DNA from: Sorangium cellulosum
GTDB taxonomy: Bacteria; Myxococcota_A; Polyangia; Polyangiales; Polyangiaceae
Assembly: GCF_002950945.1 (NCBI RefSeq)
Contig: NZ_CP012673.1
Location: forward strand, 5,889,001-5,953,000
Length of the DNA stretch: 64,000 nucleotides
Reading direction: 5' to 3'
The position numbers and the translations under genes are program-made. Under the pieces are notes generated by a model. That model saw only the letters and a list, made by a program, of their open reading frames with translations. It was not told the origin of the DNA and did not search any database. This document shows positions 29,052 to 36,831 of the stretch, in pieces (position 1 is the first letter of the stretch; every line of letters starts with the position of its first letter).

Positions 29052-30293
29052 CTAGAGCGAGCGCACGAAGTCGATGAGGGCCGCGCGATCCTCGTAGGAG
29101 AGCGCGCGGAAGGCGGCGACCGAGGCGGCGGCCTCCGACCCCGGGCCGTCGTGGAGCAGGATGGCCTGCTCGATCGTCCTGGCCCGGCCGTCGTGGAGGT
29201 ACGCCGTGCTGTGGCGGAGGCCGATGAGCGGCGCCGTCCGCCACGAGGTGGAGCTCGCCGACTCGTCGGCCAGCCCGTCGGCGAGGTCGGGGCCGAGGTC
29301 GTGCAGCAGGAAGTCCGTGTAGACCGGCGCGTCGATGCCGGCGAGCTGCGCGATCGGGTAGTCGGCGCGCGTCCGCAGCGACGGCACGTGGCAGGCGGCG
29401 CAGTCGAGCTCGGCGAACAGCGCCTCCCCGACCGGGTCGGCCGGCGCGCGCCTCGGGATCTCGAGCAGCCGCATGTAGTCCGCGACGGCGTTCACCGTGT
29501 CGAGCAGCACGTCCTCGCCCGGCTTGGCGTCGTCGGTGAGCCCGTCGGGGTTCGGCAGCTCGTGCGGGCGCAGCGGCGACGTGATCCCCATGTCGCCCTG
29601 GTACGCGTCGGCCGTGAAGTCGTCGAGCGTGGCGACACGCGCCTTGAACCCGAAGCGCCCGATGAGGTTCTCCTCGCCCTCGTCGTGCGCGTGGAACGCC
29701 TCGTCCGCGTTCTTCCTGGAGTGGTACACGACGCGGTTGATGCGCCCGCGGATCGCGTCGCCGCGCGCCGCCTGCTCGGCCGCGACCCGCTCGATCTCGG
29801 CGTCGTCCACGGCCTCCATGTACCCGCGCCCGAACACCGGCGGTCCGAGGCGCTGGGAGAGCTTGAGCGTGAGCGTCTCGGCCGCCTCGGGCAGCGAGAG
29901 CGTCTTCGCCCCGCCGACCCCGTAAGGCCGCATCGTGTTGCCGTAGGGGAGCACGGCCTGATCCGCCGCCGGCGTCACGCCGTCGGCCTCCACGAGCACC
30001 ATCTTCTGGACGGCGCCCGGACCGCGCGCCGCGCCCTCGTGGCAACCGGCGCACGAGGTGCGGATGTACAGCGGCCCGAGCCCGTCGCGCTCGCGAAAGA
30101 CGAAGTCGAAGAGCGCATCACCTTCCTTGAAGCGCGCCACCTGCTCCGCCGAGGACCCCTTGAGCGGGATATCGCTCAGGTCGTCTCCGATCAGCTGGAG
30201 GCCGGCGAGCGGATCGTCAGGAACGGACTCCGAGCCACAGCCGACCAGGGTGAGGATGAACGGAATCCCGAGAAGCGCTGCACAACGCGGCAT
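29052..30293 (-). CDS. Di-heme oxidoreductase (DUF1111, thiol-oxidoreductase-like) lipoprotein
   Basis: A 413-aa exported cytochrome. Lipoprotein signal (LLGIPFILTLVGCGSES), then a first heme c site CAGCHEG near residue 85 and a second, CAACHVP, near residue 295. The DHOR/DUF1111 family is distantly related to bacterial cytochrome c peroxidases and is often encoded next to imelysin genes in iron-regulated operons. ATG 30302 is also in frame. I prefer ATG 30293 because a -10-like TTATCG at 30304-30309 would place the transcript start after 30302, leaving almost no leader. It is the promoter-proximal gene of the pair. Confidence 0.85.
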   Translation of the reverse strand: MPRCAALLGIPFILTLVGCGSESVPDDPLAGLQLIGDDLSDIPLKGSSAEQVARFKEGDALFDFVFRERDGLGPLYIRTSCAGCHEGAARGPGAVQKMVLVEADGVTPAADQAVLPYGNTMRPYGVGGAKTLSLPEAAETLTLKLSQRLGPPVFGRGYMEAVDDAEIERVAAEQAARGDAIRGRINRVVYHSRKNADEAFHAHDEGEENLIGRFGFKARVATLDDFTADAYQGDMGITSPLRPHELPNPDGLTDDAKPGEDVLLDTVNAVADYMRLLEIPRRAPADPVGEALFAELDCAACHVPSLRTRADYPIAQLAGIDAPVYTDFLLHDLGPDLADGLADESASSTSWRTAPLIGLRHSTAYLHDGRARTIEQAILLHDGPGSEAAASVAAFRALSYEDRAALIDFVRSL

Positions 30294-30303
30294 GTCGAGC
30301 ATC

Positions 30304-30330
30304 GATAACGTAAGTGAAAGTCAATGTCAA
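30304..30330 (-). promoter_or_regulatory. Promoter with overlapping Fur-like box
   Basis: Read on the minus strand, TTGACA (30330-30325) and TTATCG (30309-30304) form a sigma-70-like pair with a 15-nt gap. Inside it, plus-strand TGAAAGTCAATGTCA (30315-30329) is an imperfect 7-1-7 inverted repeat matching 11 of 15 positions of the TGATAATNATTATCA Fur consensus. Location and the iron-linked genes downstream both fit Fur repression. Confidence 0.5.
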
Positions 30331-30533
30331 TTGTGACACGGCTTGCATTGTCCTGCGATCTCGGACCGATGTCGGCGCGGCCGACGGTCGACCGGTGGCG
30401 CGTGCGCCGCCACCGAAGCGCTCGATCGGCTGCGCGCGCCGTCGCCCGCTTCCGGCGGCGAAGCGTGGTGGGGGCTCGGGCGTTACACTGGGCACCCGGC
30501 GCGGACGGGGCTCACGCTGGAGGACCGCGGACG

Positions 30534-31319
30534 ATGCATCGAGGGGATGACCAGCGCACGGCCATGAGGGTGCTCCGGGACGGCCTGCGAGATCTCGATC
30601 GGCTCGAGGAGCGCCGCGCCGCGCACAGGGCGCTCGGCGACGGCTGGCTCCGGTACATGGGTCCCGGTTATGGAAACGGCATCTGCTCGAGGTGTGGTGT
30701 GCAGCTCGAGCGGGGCACGCTCTACGTCCACTGCGCGCCGTGCCTCGCCACGCGCGGCATCGACGAGCAGGCCTTGCAGCAAGCCTGCGCGCAAGTGCTG
30801 ACAGGCGACTGGCCTTTCCAGGAGCGTCGGCTCGACGGCAGGCGCTGGGCGCGCGCGCTCATCACGTTCTGGCGGGACCACGTCGACCCCATGGATGCGC
30901 GGGCTGTCCCGTACCGGCACAACACGCTCGACACCGCCTTTCATTACATGGAGCGGCACCTGTCCAGGTCGGGTGTCGCCGAGATCTGGACGGTGCCCGA
31001 GGGCGTCCATGGGGCGCTCGACGCGGCGATGGTCGTGCGCGCCCAGGGCGAGGCGCTGGCGATCGGCGTCGCCACCCAGCGGCGCATCGCCACGTCCGAG
31101 GAGGGGTACGGCGGCGCGCACGTCGCCCTGTTCGACGAGGTCCTCCGCCTCGCGGGCGAGCGGGAGGGGTTCCTGGTGATCGAGAAGCTGAGCCGGCGCG
31201 CGCGCCGCGACGCGCCCATCAAGGAGGCCGCGGTGACCACCGCCGACGGGCGGCGCGTGACGCAGCTCCGGTGCATGCAAGAGGACCGCAGCTGGCTCGC
31301 GCTGCCCGCGCCCGGCTGA
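30534..31319 (+). CDS. Hypothetical protein with CxxC...CxxC zinc-ribbon-like motif
   Basis: A 261-aa protein. I do not recognise its family. ATG 30534 is used because GGAGG lies 11-15 nt upstream; ATG 30564 has none. Residues 51-70 hold CSRCG and CAPC separated by 12 residues, a likely zinc ribbon. The second half (about 150-260) is mixed alpha/beta with strands such as MVVRAQGEALAIGVA and FLVIEKLSRRARRD, loosely like a nuclease or ligand-binding fold, without identifiable catalytic residues. It sits between the iron-linked pair and another hypothetical gene, 44 bp downstream on the same strand. Confidence 0.65.
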   Translation: MHRGDDQRTAMRVLRDGLRDLDRLEERRAAHRALGDGWLRYMGPGYGNGICSRCGVQLERGTLYVHCAPCLATRGIDEQALQQACAQVLTGDWPFQERRLDGRRWARALITFWRDHVDPMDARAVPYRHNTLDTAFHYMERHLSRSGVAEIWTVPEGVHGALDAAMVVRAQGEALAIGVATQRRIATSEEGYGGAHVALFDEVLRLAGEREGFLVIEKLSRRARRDAPIKEAAVTTADGRRVTQLRCMQEDRSWLALPAPG

Positions 31320-31363
31320 GCGGGCTGCCCTCCGCCGCGCCTTTCGTGCGAGCATCGGCGCCC

Positions 31364-31846
31364 ATGGATGCGAACCTCAAGGAACAGGTGCGCGCGCTGC
31401 TCGAGGCCGGCGGCGGGGAGCCGCTCGACGCCGGCCGCTTTCTGCCGCTCGTCACGCTCGAGTCCGGCGCGCGGGTCGGGCTCGACGGCTCGGCCGCGTG
31501 GGTCTTCGCCCCGGACGGCGGCGCGGCGCAGGTCTTCGCGCCCGAGCGCGGCCAGGTCTTCTTCGAGGTGCTGGAGTCGCGGCGGGACGACTTCGACGCG
31601 CGCATCGAGGAGGCGGCGCGGGCCGCCGGGCTCCCCGCCGAGGAGGTGGTCTACTCGTTCCCCGCGGATCAAGTCGTCCGTGCGGTGCTCGCGAAGGGTC
31701 TGCCGACGATGACGCGGCTCGCGCTCTCGTGGCTCCGGCTGACGGAGGTGCGCGCGCTCCGCGCCGACATCGCGGCCGTCTCGCGCGACCCCACCATGCC
31801 GGCCCCCATCCGGGATCTAGCCGAGCGCCTCACCGTCCCCGAGTAA
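31364..31846 (+). CDS. Hypothetical cytoplasmic protein
   Basis: A 160-aa protein with natural composition and high third-position GC. No signal peptide, membrane segment or recognised domain. It has a beta-rich first half (GARVGLDGSAAWVFAPDGG) and a helical second half (residues 85-155). Start is ATG 31364 without a ribosome-binding site. It may be co-transcribed with the zinc-ribbon-like gene 44 bp upstream. It converges with the acyl-CoA dehydrogenase gene. Confidence 0.6.
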   Translation: MDANLKEQVRALLEAGGGEPLDAGRFLPLVTLESGARVGLDGSAAWVFAPDGGAAQVFAPERGQVFFEVLESRRDDFDARIEEAARAAGLPAEEVVYSFPADQVVRAVLAKGLPTMTRLALSWLRLTEVRALRADIAAVSRDPTMPAPIRDLAERLTVPE

Positions 31847-31887
31847 GCGCGTCACAGAGCCGCGGAAGCGCACTCCCGTGCGCTGCT

Positions 31888-33747
31888 CTAGAGGGTGGCG
31901 AAAGCTTCCGCGGGGATATCGAGCGCGGACGAGTCCTCGCGGCCGAGGAGCTCGGCGGAGAACTTCGCGTGCGGCAGCACGTTCGCCGCGAAGTAGAGGG
32001 CCGTGTGCTTCTTGCCCTCGTAGAAGGCGCGGTCCTTCGCGCCGGCGTCGCCCGCCGGGAGCTGGTCGAGCGCCTTCAGCGCGATGACCGCCCCGTCGAG
32101 CAGGAGCCAGCCGATCGCGAGCTCGCTCATCATCTCGAGGAAGCGGTTCGCGGCGAGCGGCACCATCGGCATCTTGCCCATCTGGAACCACGAGAGGAGC
32201 CGCATCGCCGTGCCCGCGACGGCCTCGTGCGCCTCGCGCAGCTCCTTCACGCTCGCGGCGAGCACGGGGTGCTTCTCGTGGGCCTTCACGAACTCGGCGA
32301 TGTCGTTGAGGAACGCCTGCAGGTTGGACCCGCCGGCCTGGCCGAGCTTGCGCCCGACGAGGTCCATCGCCTGGATGTGGTTCGTGCCCTCGTAGATCGA
32401 GAACACCTTCGCGTCGCGGCAGTACTGCTCGACCGGGTAGTCCTTCGTGTACCCGGCGCCGCCGAAGGTCTGGATCGCCGTCTCGCAGATGCGGAAGGCC
32501 TGATCGGACGAGTAGGCCTTCACGAGCGGCACGAGCAGGTCGACCTGGCCCTGGTTGTAGGCGGCCGCGCGGTCGTCCTTGCCCTGGTGGACGATGACCG
32601 CGTCCTGGTGGCGCGCCAGCTTGACGATGAGCGCGCGGATGCCCTCCACGCGGCTCTTCATGTCGAGCAGCATCCGCCGCACGTCCGGGTGATCGATGAT
32701 GGGCACGCGCGGCGCGGTCGCGTCCTTCCACTGGAGGATCGACGAGCCCTGCTTGCGGTCCTTCGCGTACTCGAGCGCGTTCAGGTACGCCGACGACGCC
32801 ACCGACACGCCCTGCAGGCCGACGGCGATGCGCGCGCCGTTCATCATCCGGAACATCTGGGGCATGCCCTGGTGCTCGACGGTGCCGACGAGCTCCCCGA
32901 GACAGCCGTCGTTCTCGCCGAAGTTGAGCACGCACGTCGACGACCCGTTGATGCCCATCTTGTGCTCGATGTTGCCCACGAGGACGTCGTTCGGCTGGCC
33001 GAGCGAGCCGTCGTCGTTCACCCGGATCTTCGGCACGACGAAGAGGCTGAGCCCCTTCGTGCCGGGCGGCGCGCCCTCGACGCGGGCGAGCACGAGGTGC
33101 ACGACGTTCTCGGCGAGGTCGTGGTCGCCGCCGGAGATGAAGATCTTCGTGCCGCGGATGAGGTACTTGCCGTCCTGCTGCTTCACCGCGGTCGTCCGCG
33201 ACGAGCCGACGTCCGAGCCCGCCTGCGGCTCGGTCAGGCACATCGTGCCGCCCCACTGCCCGCCGTACATCCGCTTCAGGAAGAGGTCGCGCTGCCGCGG
33301 CGTCCCGAAGTGCTCGATCACCTCGGCGGCCCCGTACGTCAGCCCGGAGTACATGTTGAACGCCACGTTGGCGCCGTTGAGGAACTCCTCGACCATGACG
33401 TACAGGGTGTAGGGACCGCCCTGGCCGTCGTACGCGGGCGACACCGAGACGGCCTTCCAGCCGGCCTCGTACAGCTTGTTCCACGCCTCCTTGAACCCCG
33501 GCGGCGTCTTCACCTGGCCGTCCTCGATGCGACAGCCGTGCCGGTCGCCGACCGCGTTGAGCGGCCCGTAGACCTCGCACGCGAACTTGTACGCCTCGTC
33601 GATGACCATGGAGACCTCGTCGCGCCCCCACGCGTCGTACGGCGCGCTGCCCAGCAGCTCGTCCAGCCGGAACTGCTCGAACAAGAGGAAGCGGATCTCC
33701 CGGAGGTCGGCCTTGTAGCGGTTCTGGTGGGTTTGGGCATTCGACAT
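31888..33747 (-). CDS. Acyl-CoA dehydrogenase
   Basis: A 619-aa FAD-dependent enzyme of fatty-acid or related acyl-CoA beta-oxidation. Core motifs: [14 protein letters not shown] in the middle domain, [17 protein letters not shown], and the catalytic base region [14 protein letters not shown] with its Glu. The extra C-terminal helical extension (about 480-619) marks the long bacterial subgroup (about 600 aa), which includes enzymes for long-chain or 3-methylthiopropanoyl-CoA substrates. Substrate cannot be decided here. ATG 33747 is preceded by GAGGAGGT, a near-perfect ribosome-binding site. The gene is transcribed alone, divergent from greB. Confidence 0.93.
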   Translation of the reverse strand: MSNAQTHQNRYKADLREIRFLLFEQFRLDELLGSAPYDAWGRDEVSMVIDEAYKFACEVYGPLNAVGDRHGCRIEDGQVKTPPGFKEAWNKLYEAGWKAVSVSPAYDGQGGPYTLYVMVEEFLNGANVAFNMYSGLTYGAAEVIEHFGTPRQRDLFLKRMYGGQWGGTMCLTEPQAGSDVGSSRTTAVKQQDGKYLIRGTKIFISGGDHDLAENVVHLVLARVEGAPPGTKGLSLFVVPKIRVNDDGSLGQPNDVLVGNIEHKMGINGSSTCVLNFGENDGCLGELVGTVEHQGMPQMFRMMNGARIAVGLQGVSVASSAYLNALEYAKDRKQGSSILQWKDATAPRVPIIDHPDVRRMLLDMKSRVEGIRALIVKLARHQDAVIVHQGKDDRAAAYNQGQVDLLVPLVKAYSSDQAFRICETAIQTFGGAGYTKDYPVEQYCRDAKVFSIYEGTNHIQAMDLVGRKLGQAGGSNLQAFLNDIAEFVKAHEKHPVLAASVKELREAHEAVAGTAMRLLSWFQMGKMPMVPLAANRFLEMMSELAIGWLLLDGAVIALKALDQLPAGDAGAKDRAFYEGKKHTALYFAANVLPHAKFSAELLGREDSSALDIPAEAFATL

Positions 33748-34064
33748 GGGAGACCTCCTCGTGGCCGCGGCGTCAGGCGCTGGCAGCCGGTTCCCTTTCC
33801 GGTCTTCCGCGCAGCCGCGGCATAGTTCTTCACTTCGGGTAGCATGCCGCCGCGCCGCGTCAACGTTCGTCCTCGACATGGCGGCCATCTTGCGGAAATC
33901 AAGAGGAAATACGGCGTACTTCCGGGAGGTTGGCGAGAGCGCCCGGGGCGACGGTGGAGCGCGCTCGGGAGGCGCCGGGAGGACCCCCGTGGTCGTCGGG
34001 ACGGACGGCGCCGCGGCGGTGGATCCGACGGGCGGTGCGGCGTAGGCTCCGGCGCGATCGAACC
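33748..34064. other. Divergent gap between acyl-CoA dehydrogenase and greB
   Basis: 317 bp holding the start regions of both genes. Apart from the ribosome-binding site of the dehydrogenase gene, I see no clear promoter hexamers, repeats or RNA gene. Confidence 0.5.
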
Positions 34065-34538
34065 ATGTCCGACCCGGCTTACATCACGCCCAGCGGGGCC
34101 AGGAAGTTGTCGGAGGAGCTCGCGCGGCTCCGGTCCGTGGAGCGGCCGCGCATCGTCCAGGAGGTCGCGGACGCCGCGGCCCAGGGCGATCGGTCCGAGA
34201 ACGCCGAGTACATCTACGGCAAGAAGAAGCTGCGCGAGATCGACCGGCGGATGCACTACCTGACGAAGCGGCTGGAGAAGGCCGTCGTGGTCGATCCGGC
34301 GGAGCAGCGGGGCGACAAGGTCTTCTTCGGCGCCACGGTCGAGATCGAGGACGAGGACGGCGCGCGCCACACCTACCAGATCGTGGGCGAGGACGAGATC
34401 GACAGCGGGTCGGGTCGCATCAGCTGGCGCTCGCCGGTGGGCCGCTCGCTGCTCGGCAAGCGCGCGGGGGACGTGATCACGGTGCGCCGCCCGGCGGGCG
34501 AGGCGGAGATGGAGCTCATCTCGGTGCGGTACGGCTGA
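34065..34538 (+). CDS. greB: Transcription elongation factor GreB
   Basis: A 157-aa factor that enters the RNA polymerase secondary channel and stimulates transcript cleavage in backtracked complexes. The N-terminal coiled coil carries the GreB signature ([18 protein letters not shown]) with the acidic D-E tip; YGKKK distinguishes it from GreA. The C-terminal FKBP-like domain has [11 protein letters not shown] and [14 protein letters not shown]. Length equals E. coli GreB. Start ATG 34065 has a weak ribosome-binding site. The glyoxalase gene follows 41 bp downstream. Confidence 0.93.
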   Translation: MSDPAYITPSGARKLSEELARLRSVERPRIVQEVADAAAQGDRSENAEYIYGKKKLREIDRRMHYLTKRLEKAVVVDPAEQRGDKVFFGATVEIEDEDGARHTYQIVGEDEIDSGSGRISWRSPVGRSLLGKRAGDVITVRRPAGEAEMELISVRYG

Positions 34539-34579
34539 GCGCCGCGGGCGCTCGATCCGGAGAAGGAGACACGAGTCGG

Positions 34580-34975
34580 ATGAGGATCTTGCATACGATG
34601 CTGCGGGTCGGCGATCTCGAGCGCTCGATCGGCTTCTACAGGGACGTGCTCGGGATGCAGCTCCTGTCGCGGCAGGACTACCCCGAGGGCAAGTTCACGT
34701 TGTGCTTCCTCGGCTACGGGAGGAACCCCGAGCACGCGGAGCTCGAGCTCACGCACAACTGGGGCGTGGAGAAGTACGAGCTCGGCACGGCGTACGGGCA
34801 CATCGCGCTCGGCGTCGACGACATCTATGCGGCGTGTGATCGCATCCGCGCCGCGGGCGGGAAGATCACGCGCGAGCCGGGCCCGATGAAGCACGGCAAG
34901 ACGGTGATCGCGTTCGTCGAGGATCCGGACGGCTACAAGGTCGAGCTCATCGAAGAGTCGAGCCAGACCCGCTAG
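34580..34975 (+). CDS. gloA: Lactoylglutathione lyase (glyoxalase I)
   Basis: A 131-aa metalloenzyme that converts the methylglyoxal-glutathione hemithioacetal to S-lactoylglutathione. All four metal ligands sit at the same residue numbers as in E. coli GloA: His5, Glu56, His74 and Glu122. The short length without eukaryotic insertions suggests the Ni2+-type enzyme. AGAAGGAG just upstream supports ATG 34580. A 127-bp palindromic element begins at the base right after its TAG stop. Confidence 0.96.
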   Translation: MRILHTMLRVGDLERSIGFYRDVLGMQLLSRQDYPEGKFTLCFLGYGRNPEHAELELTHNWGVEKYELGTAYGHIALGVDDIYAACDRIRAAGGKITREPGPMKHGKTVIAFVEDPDGYKVELIEESSQTR

Positions 34976-35102
34976 AGAGCGGCGGTCACCCGCTTCGGAT
35001 ACGGGCCCATCTCGACGTTTTCGGTGCTCAGCGCACAGGAGTGCGCTTGCGCGCCGAAAACGCCGATCTGGGCCCGTCTCCTGTGCGGGTGACCGCCGCT
35101 CT
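34976..35102. repeat. 127-bp palindromic element, copy 1
   Basis: Starts right after the gloA stop codon. The ends are perfect 18-bp inverted repeats (AGAGCGGCGGTCACCCGC at 34976-34993; its complement at 35085-35102). The interior is a long imperfect palindrome (for example ACGGGCCCATCTCGACGTTT pairs with ACGGGCCCAGATCGGCGTTT). A near-identical copy of equal length is at 59253-59379, with four differences, two of which are compensatory. It lies between convergent genes and could act as a two-way terminator or be a REP/MITE-like mobile repeat. Confidence 0.9.
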
Positions 35103-35119
35103 ACACGGGGAGGCCGCGC

Positions 35120-35213
35120 GGTCAGGCCAGGGCCGCGCGGTCAGGCCAGGGCCGCGCGGTCAGGCCAGGGCCGCGCGGTCAGGCCAGGGCCGCGCGGTCA
35201 GGCCAGGGCCGCC
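35120..35213. repeat. Five 19-bp tandem repeats over a gene end
   Basis: Five copies of GGTCAGGCCAGGGCCGCGC start at 35120, 35139, 35158, 35177 and 35196, the last with a changed end. The TCA in the last unit is the stop codon (minus strand) of the gene at 35198-36121, so the array consists of copies of that gene's 3' end. No spacers, so it is not CRISPR. Confidence 0.9.
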
Positions 35214-36121
35214 GGCTCGGCGTCGTTCGCCGCCTGCGCGCTCGGCAGCGCGCCGTCGGTCGAGGCGGGCGCCTCGAGCGCCTCCTCGGCGGGCGCCTTC
35301 GCCGCCTCGGCGCCGGCGCTGCTCGCGGAAGCGGCGGCCTTCTCGGAGTTCGGGCGGCGGCCGCGCGGCTTCTGGAGGAGCGACGGGGCTAGCTCGCCGT
35401 CGCCGCCGTCGTGCCAGCGCAGGTAGGCGACGGCGCGGCGACACTCCTCGTAGGCCTTGGCCACGAGGGAGATCGCGCGGGCGCGGCGGTCGCTCGCGTC
35501 GGTGATCTTCGGCGCCGCGGCCGAGCCCTTGCCGGGCTTCGCGGCGAGCGCGGCGAGCAGGCGCACGCCGAGATCCGCGGCGCGCTCGAGCTCGGCGTCC
35601 TCGACGGCCGTCTTCGCGCGGACCTTGTCCCAGGAGCCGCGGAAGAGCTCGGCCAGGGCGACGAGGTCGCCCGCGAGGTCCGAGTGGCCGCGGCCCTTGC
35701 GGATGTCGGCGACGCGCTGCTTGTCGAGCAGGTTCCGGTACGCGAGCGCCTCGGCCGCGACGAGGAGGCCCTCGCGCAGCGTCGACGCCTCCTCGGTGAG
35801 CTTCTTCGTGTCGAGCTCGCTCGCGGGCGTGCTGTAGAGCAGGTCGGCGTACCAGGCCGCGAGGACGTAGTCCTCGAGCTCGTCCAGCATCTCGATCGGG
35901 TGGTTCGGGAGGTCCCGGACGATCTCCTCGCGCATCTCGCGGAGGTGGGGCAGGGCGGCGAGCACGGAGCTCACGGCCCTGGGGACCTCGACGTAGACGG
36001 TCACGAGGTCCTCGGGGCCGAGCTCGAGGAGTTTCGGCTCAACGCGGCCGTACGCCGCGAGCGCGGCGGCCGGCGAGGAGGGGAGGAGGGGAGCAGGTGC
36101 TGCTTTCGGAGGTCGCGCCAT
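35198..36121 (-). CDS. Hypothetical protein, mostly helical
   Basis: A 307-aa protein without a recognised family, signal peptide or membrane segment. Residues 20-210 are predicted helical (VEPKLLELGPEDLVTVYVEV, EMREEIVRDLPNHPIEML). A basic segment near 255 (KPRGRRPNSEKA) resembles an AT-hook-like RGRRP core, and the tail is Ala/Glu/Ser-rich and disordered. I start at ATG 36121, preceded by GGAGAC; the frame is open 30 nt further. The RGRRP core hints at DNA binding, but that is speculative. Confidence 0.65.
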   Translation of the reverse strand: MARPPKAAPAPLLPSSPAAALAAYGRVEPKLLELGPEDLVTVYVEVPRAVSSVLAALPHLREMREEIVRDLPNHPIEMLDELEDYVLAAWYADLLYSTPASELDTKKLTEEASTLREGLLVAAEALAYRNLLDKQRVADIRKGRGHSDLAGDLVALAELFRGSWDKVRAKTAVEDAELERAADLGVRLLAALAAKPGKGSAAAPKITDASDRRARAISLVAKAYEECRRAVAYLRWHDGGDGELAPSLLQKPRGRRPNSEKAAASASSAGAEAAKAPAEEALEAPASTDGALPSAQAANDAEPAALA

Positions 36122-36476
36122 ACAGATGTCTCCAGCGGAGGTCGCGCACACTGCCAGACGGAAGGGCGAAGGGAAAGGGGTGCGTGCGATGGCGGCGGGG
36201 TTCGGCCGCGCCGCGGGCGCCTTCGGCCCTTACACGCCGCACACGCCGTGCGCCCGCGCGCTTTTGCATGGAGGAGCGCCGAGTCAAGCCCGGAGCGCGG
36301 CATACCGGGCATTCCGGTCGCGCCCTCCTTTTTCTCTCGCCTCGTCGCGGGCTCACCGCCGCCGCTGGCGGCCGGGGCGGCTCGGGCTCGACGTGCGAGA
36401 ACGCAACCGCTATGACGCGCTCGCCGGCTCCATGAGAATGGCAGCGGTCTGCCCTTGTCCGGCCGTTGGAGGAGAT
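36122..36476. other. Divergent gap upstream of the YCII-like gene
   Basis: 355 bp between divergent genes. The only supported signal is GGAGGA at 36468-36473, the ribosome-binding site of the downstream gene. Open frames here are shadows. Confidence 0.5.
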
Positions 36477-36785
36477 ATGTACGCGATCGCGATCATCCGG
36501 TATCGGCGTCCGCTCGAGGAGGTGTTGCCCGTCGTCGACGAGCACCGGGCCTACCTGAAGCGGCTCATGGAGCAAGGTCTGCTGCTCGCGTCCGGCCCGC
36601 TCGATCCCCGCTACGGCGGCGCGCTCCTGCTCCGTGTGCCCGACGACGCGGTGACCGCGACGCTCGATCAGATCCGGGACGGCGACCCGTTCACGAAGAG
36701 GTCCGTGGCCCAGTACGAGCTCCTGCCGTGGGTCCCGGTGATGGGCAAAGAGGAGCTCGACCGCGTGTTCGCCCAGAAGCCCTGA
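36477..36785 (+). CDS. YCII-domain (YciI-like) protein
   Basis: A 102-aa dimeric alpha/beta-barrel family protein. It begins MYAIAIIRYRRPLEEVLPVV, then DEHRAYLKRLMEQGLLLASG with the His and Gly conserved in YCII domains, and DGDPFTKRSVAQYELLPW, the second conserved block (DPF). Family members include YciI and small dehalogenase or isomerase-like enzymes. Most are uncharacterised, so a reaction cannot be named. A strong GGAGGA supports the start. It converges with the polysaccharide-lyase-like gene, with 46 bp between stops. Confidence 0.85.
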   Translation: MYAIAIIRYRRPLEEVLPVVDEHRAYLKRLMEQGLLLASGPLDPRYGGALLLRVPDDAVTATLDQIRDGDPFTKRSVAQYELLPWVPVMGKEELDRVFAQKP

Positions 36786-36831
36786 AGCATCGCCGCGCCG
36801 TCCCAGGAGCGCTGGCCCTGGTACCGCCGCT

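Noticed and set aside
35120-35213. CRISPR array
   Set aside because: The 19-bp units are contiguous, with no spacers, and no cas genes are near.
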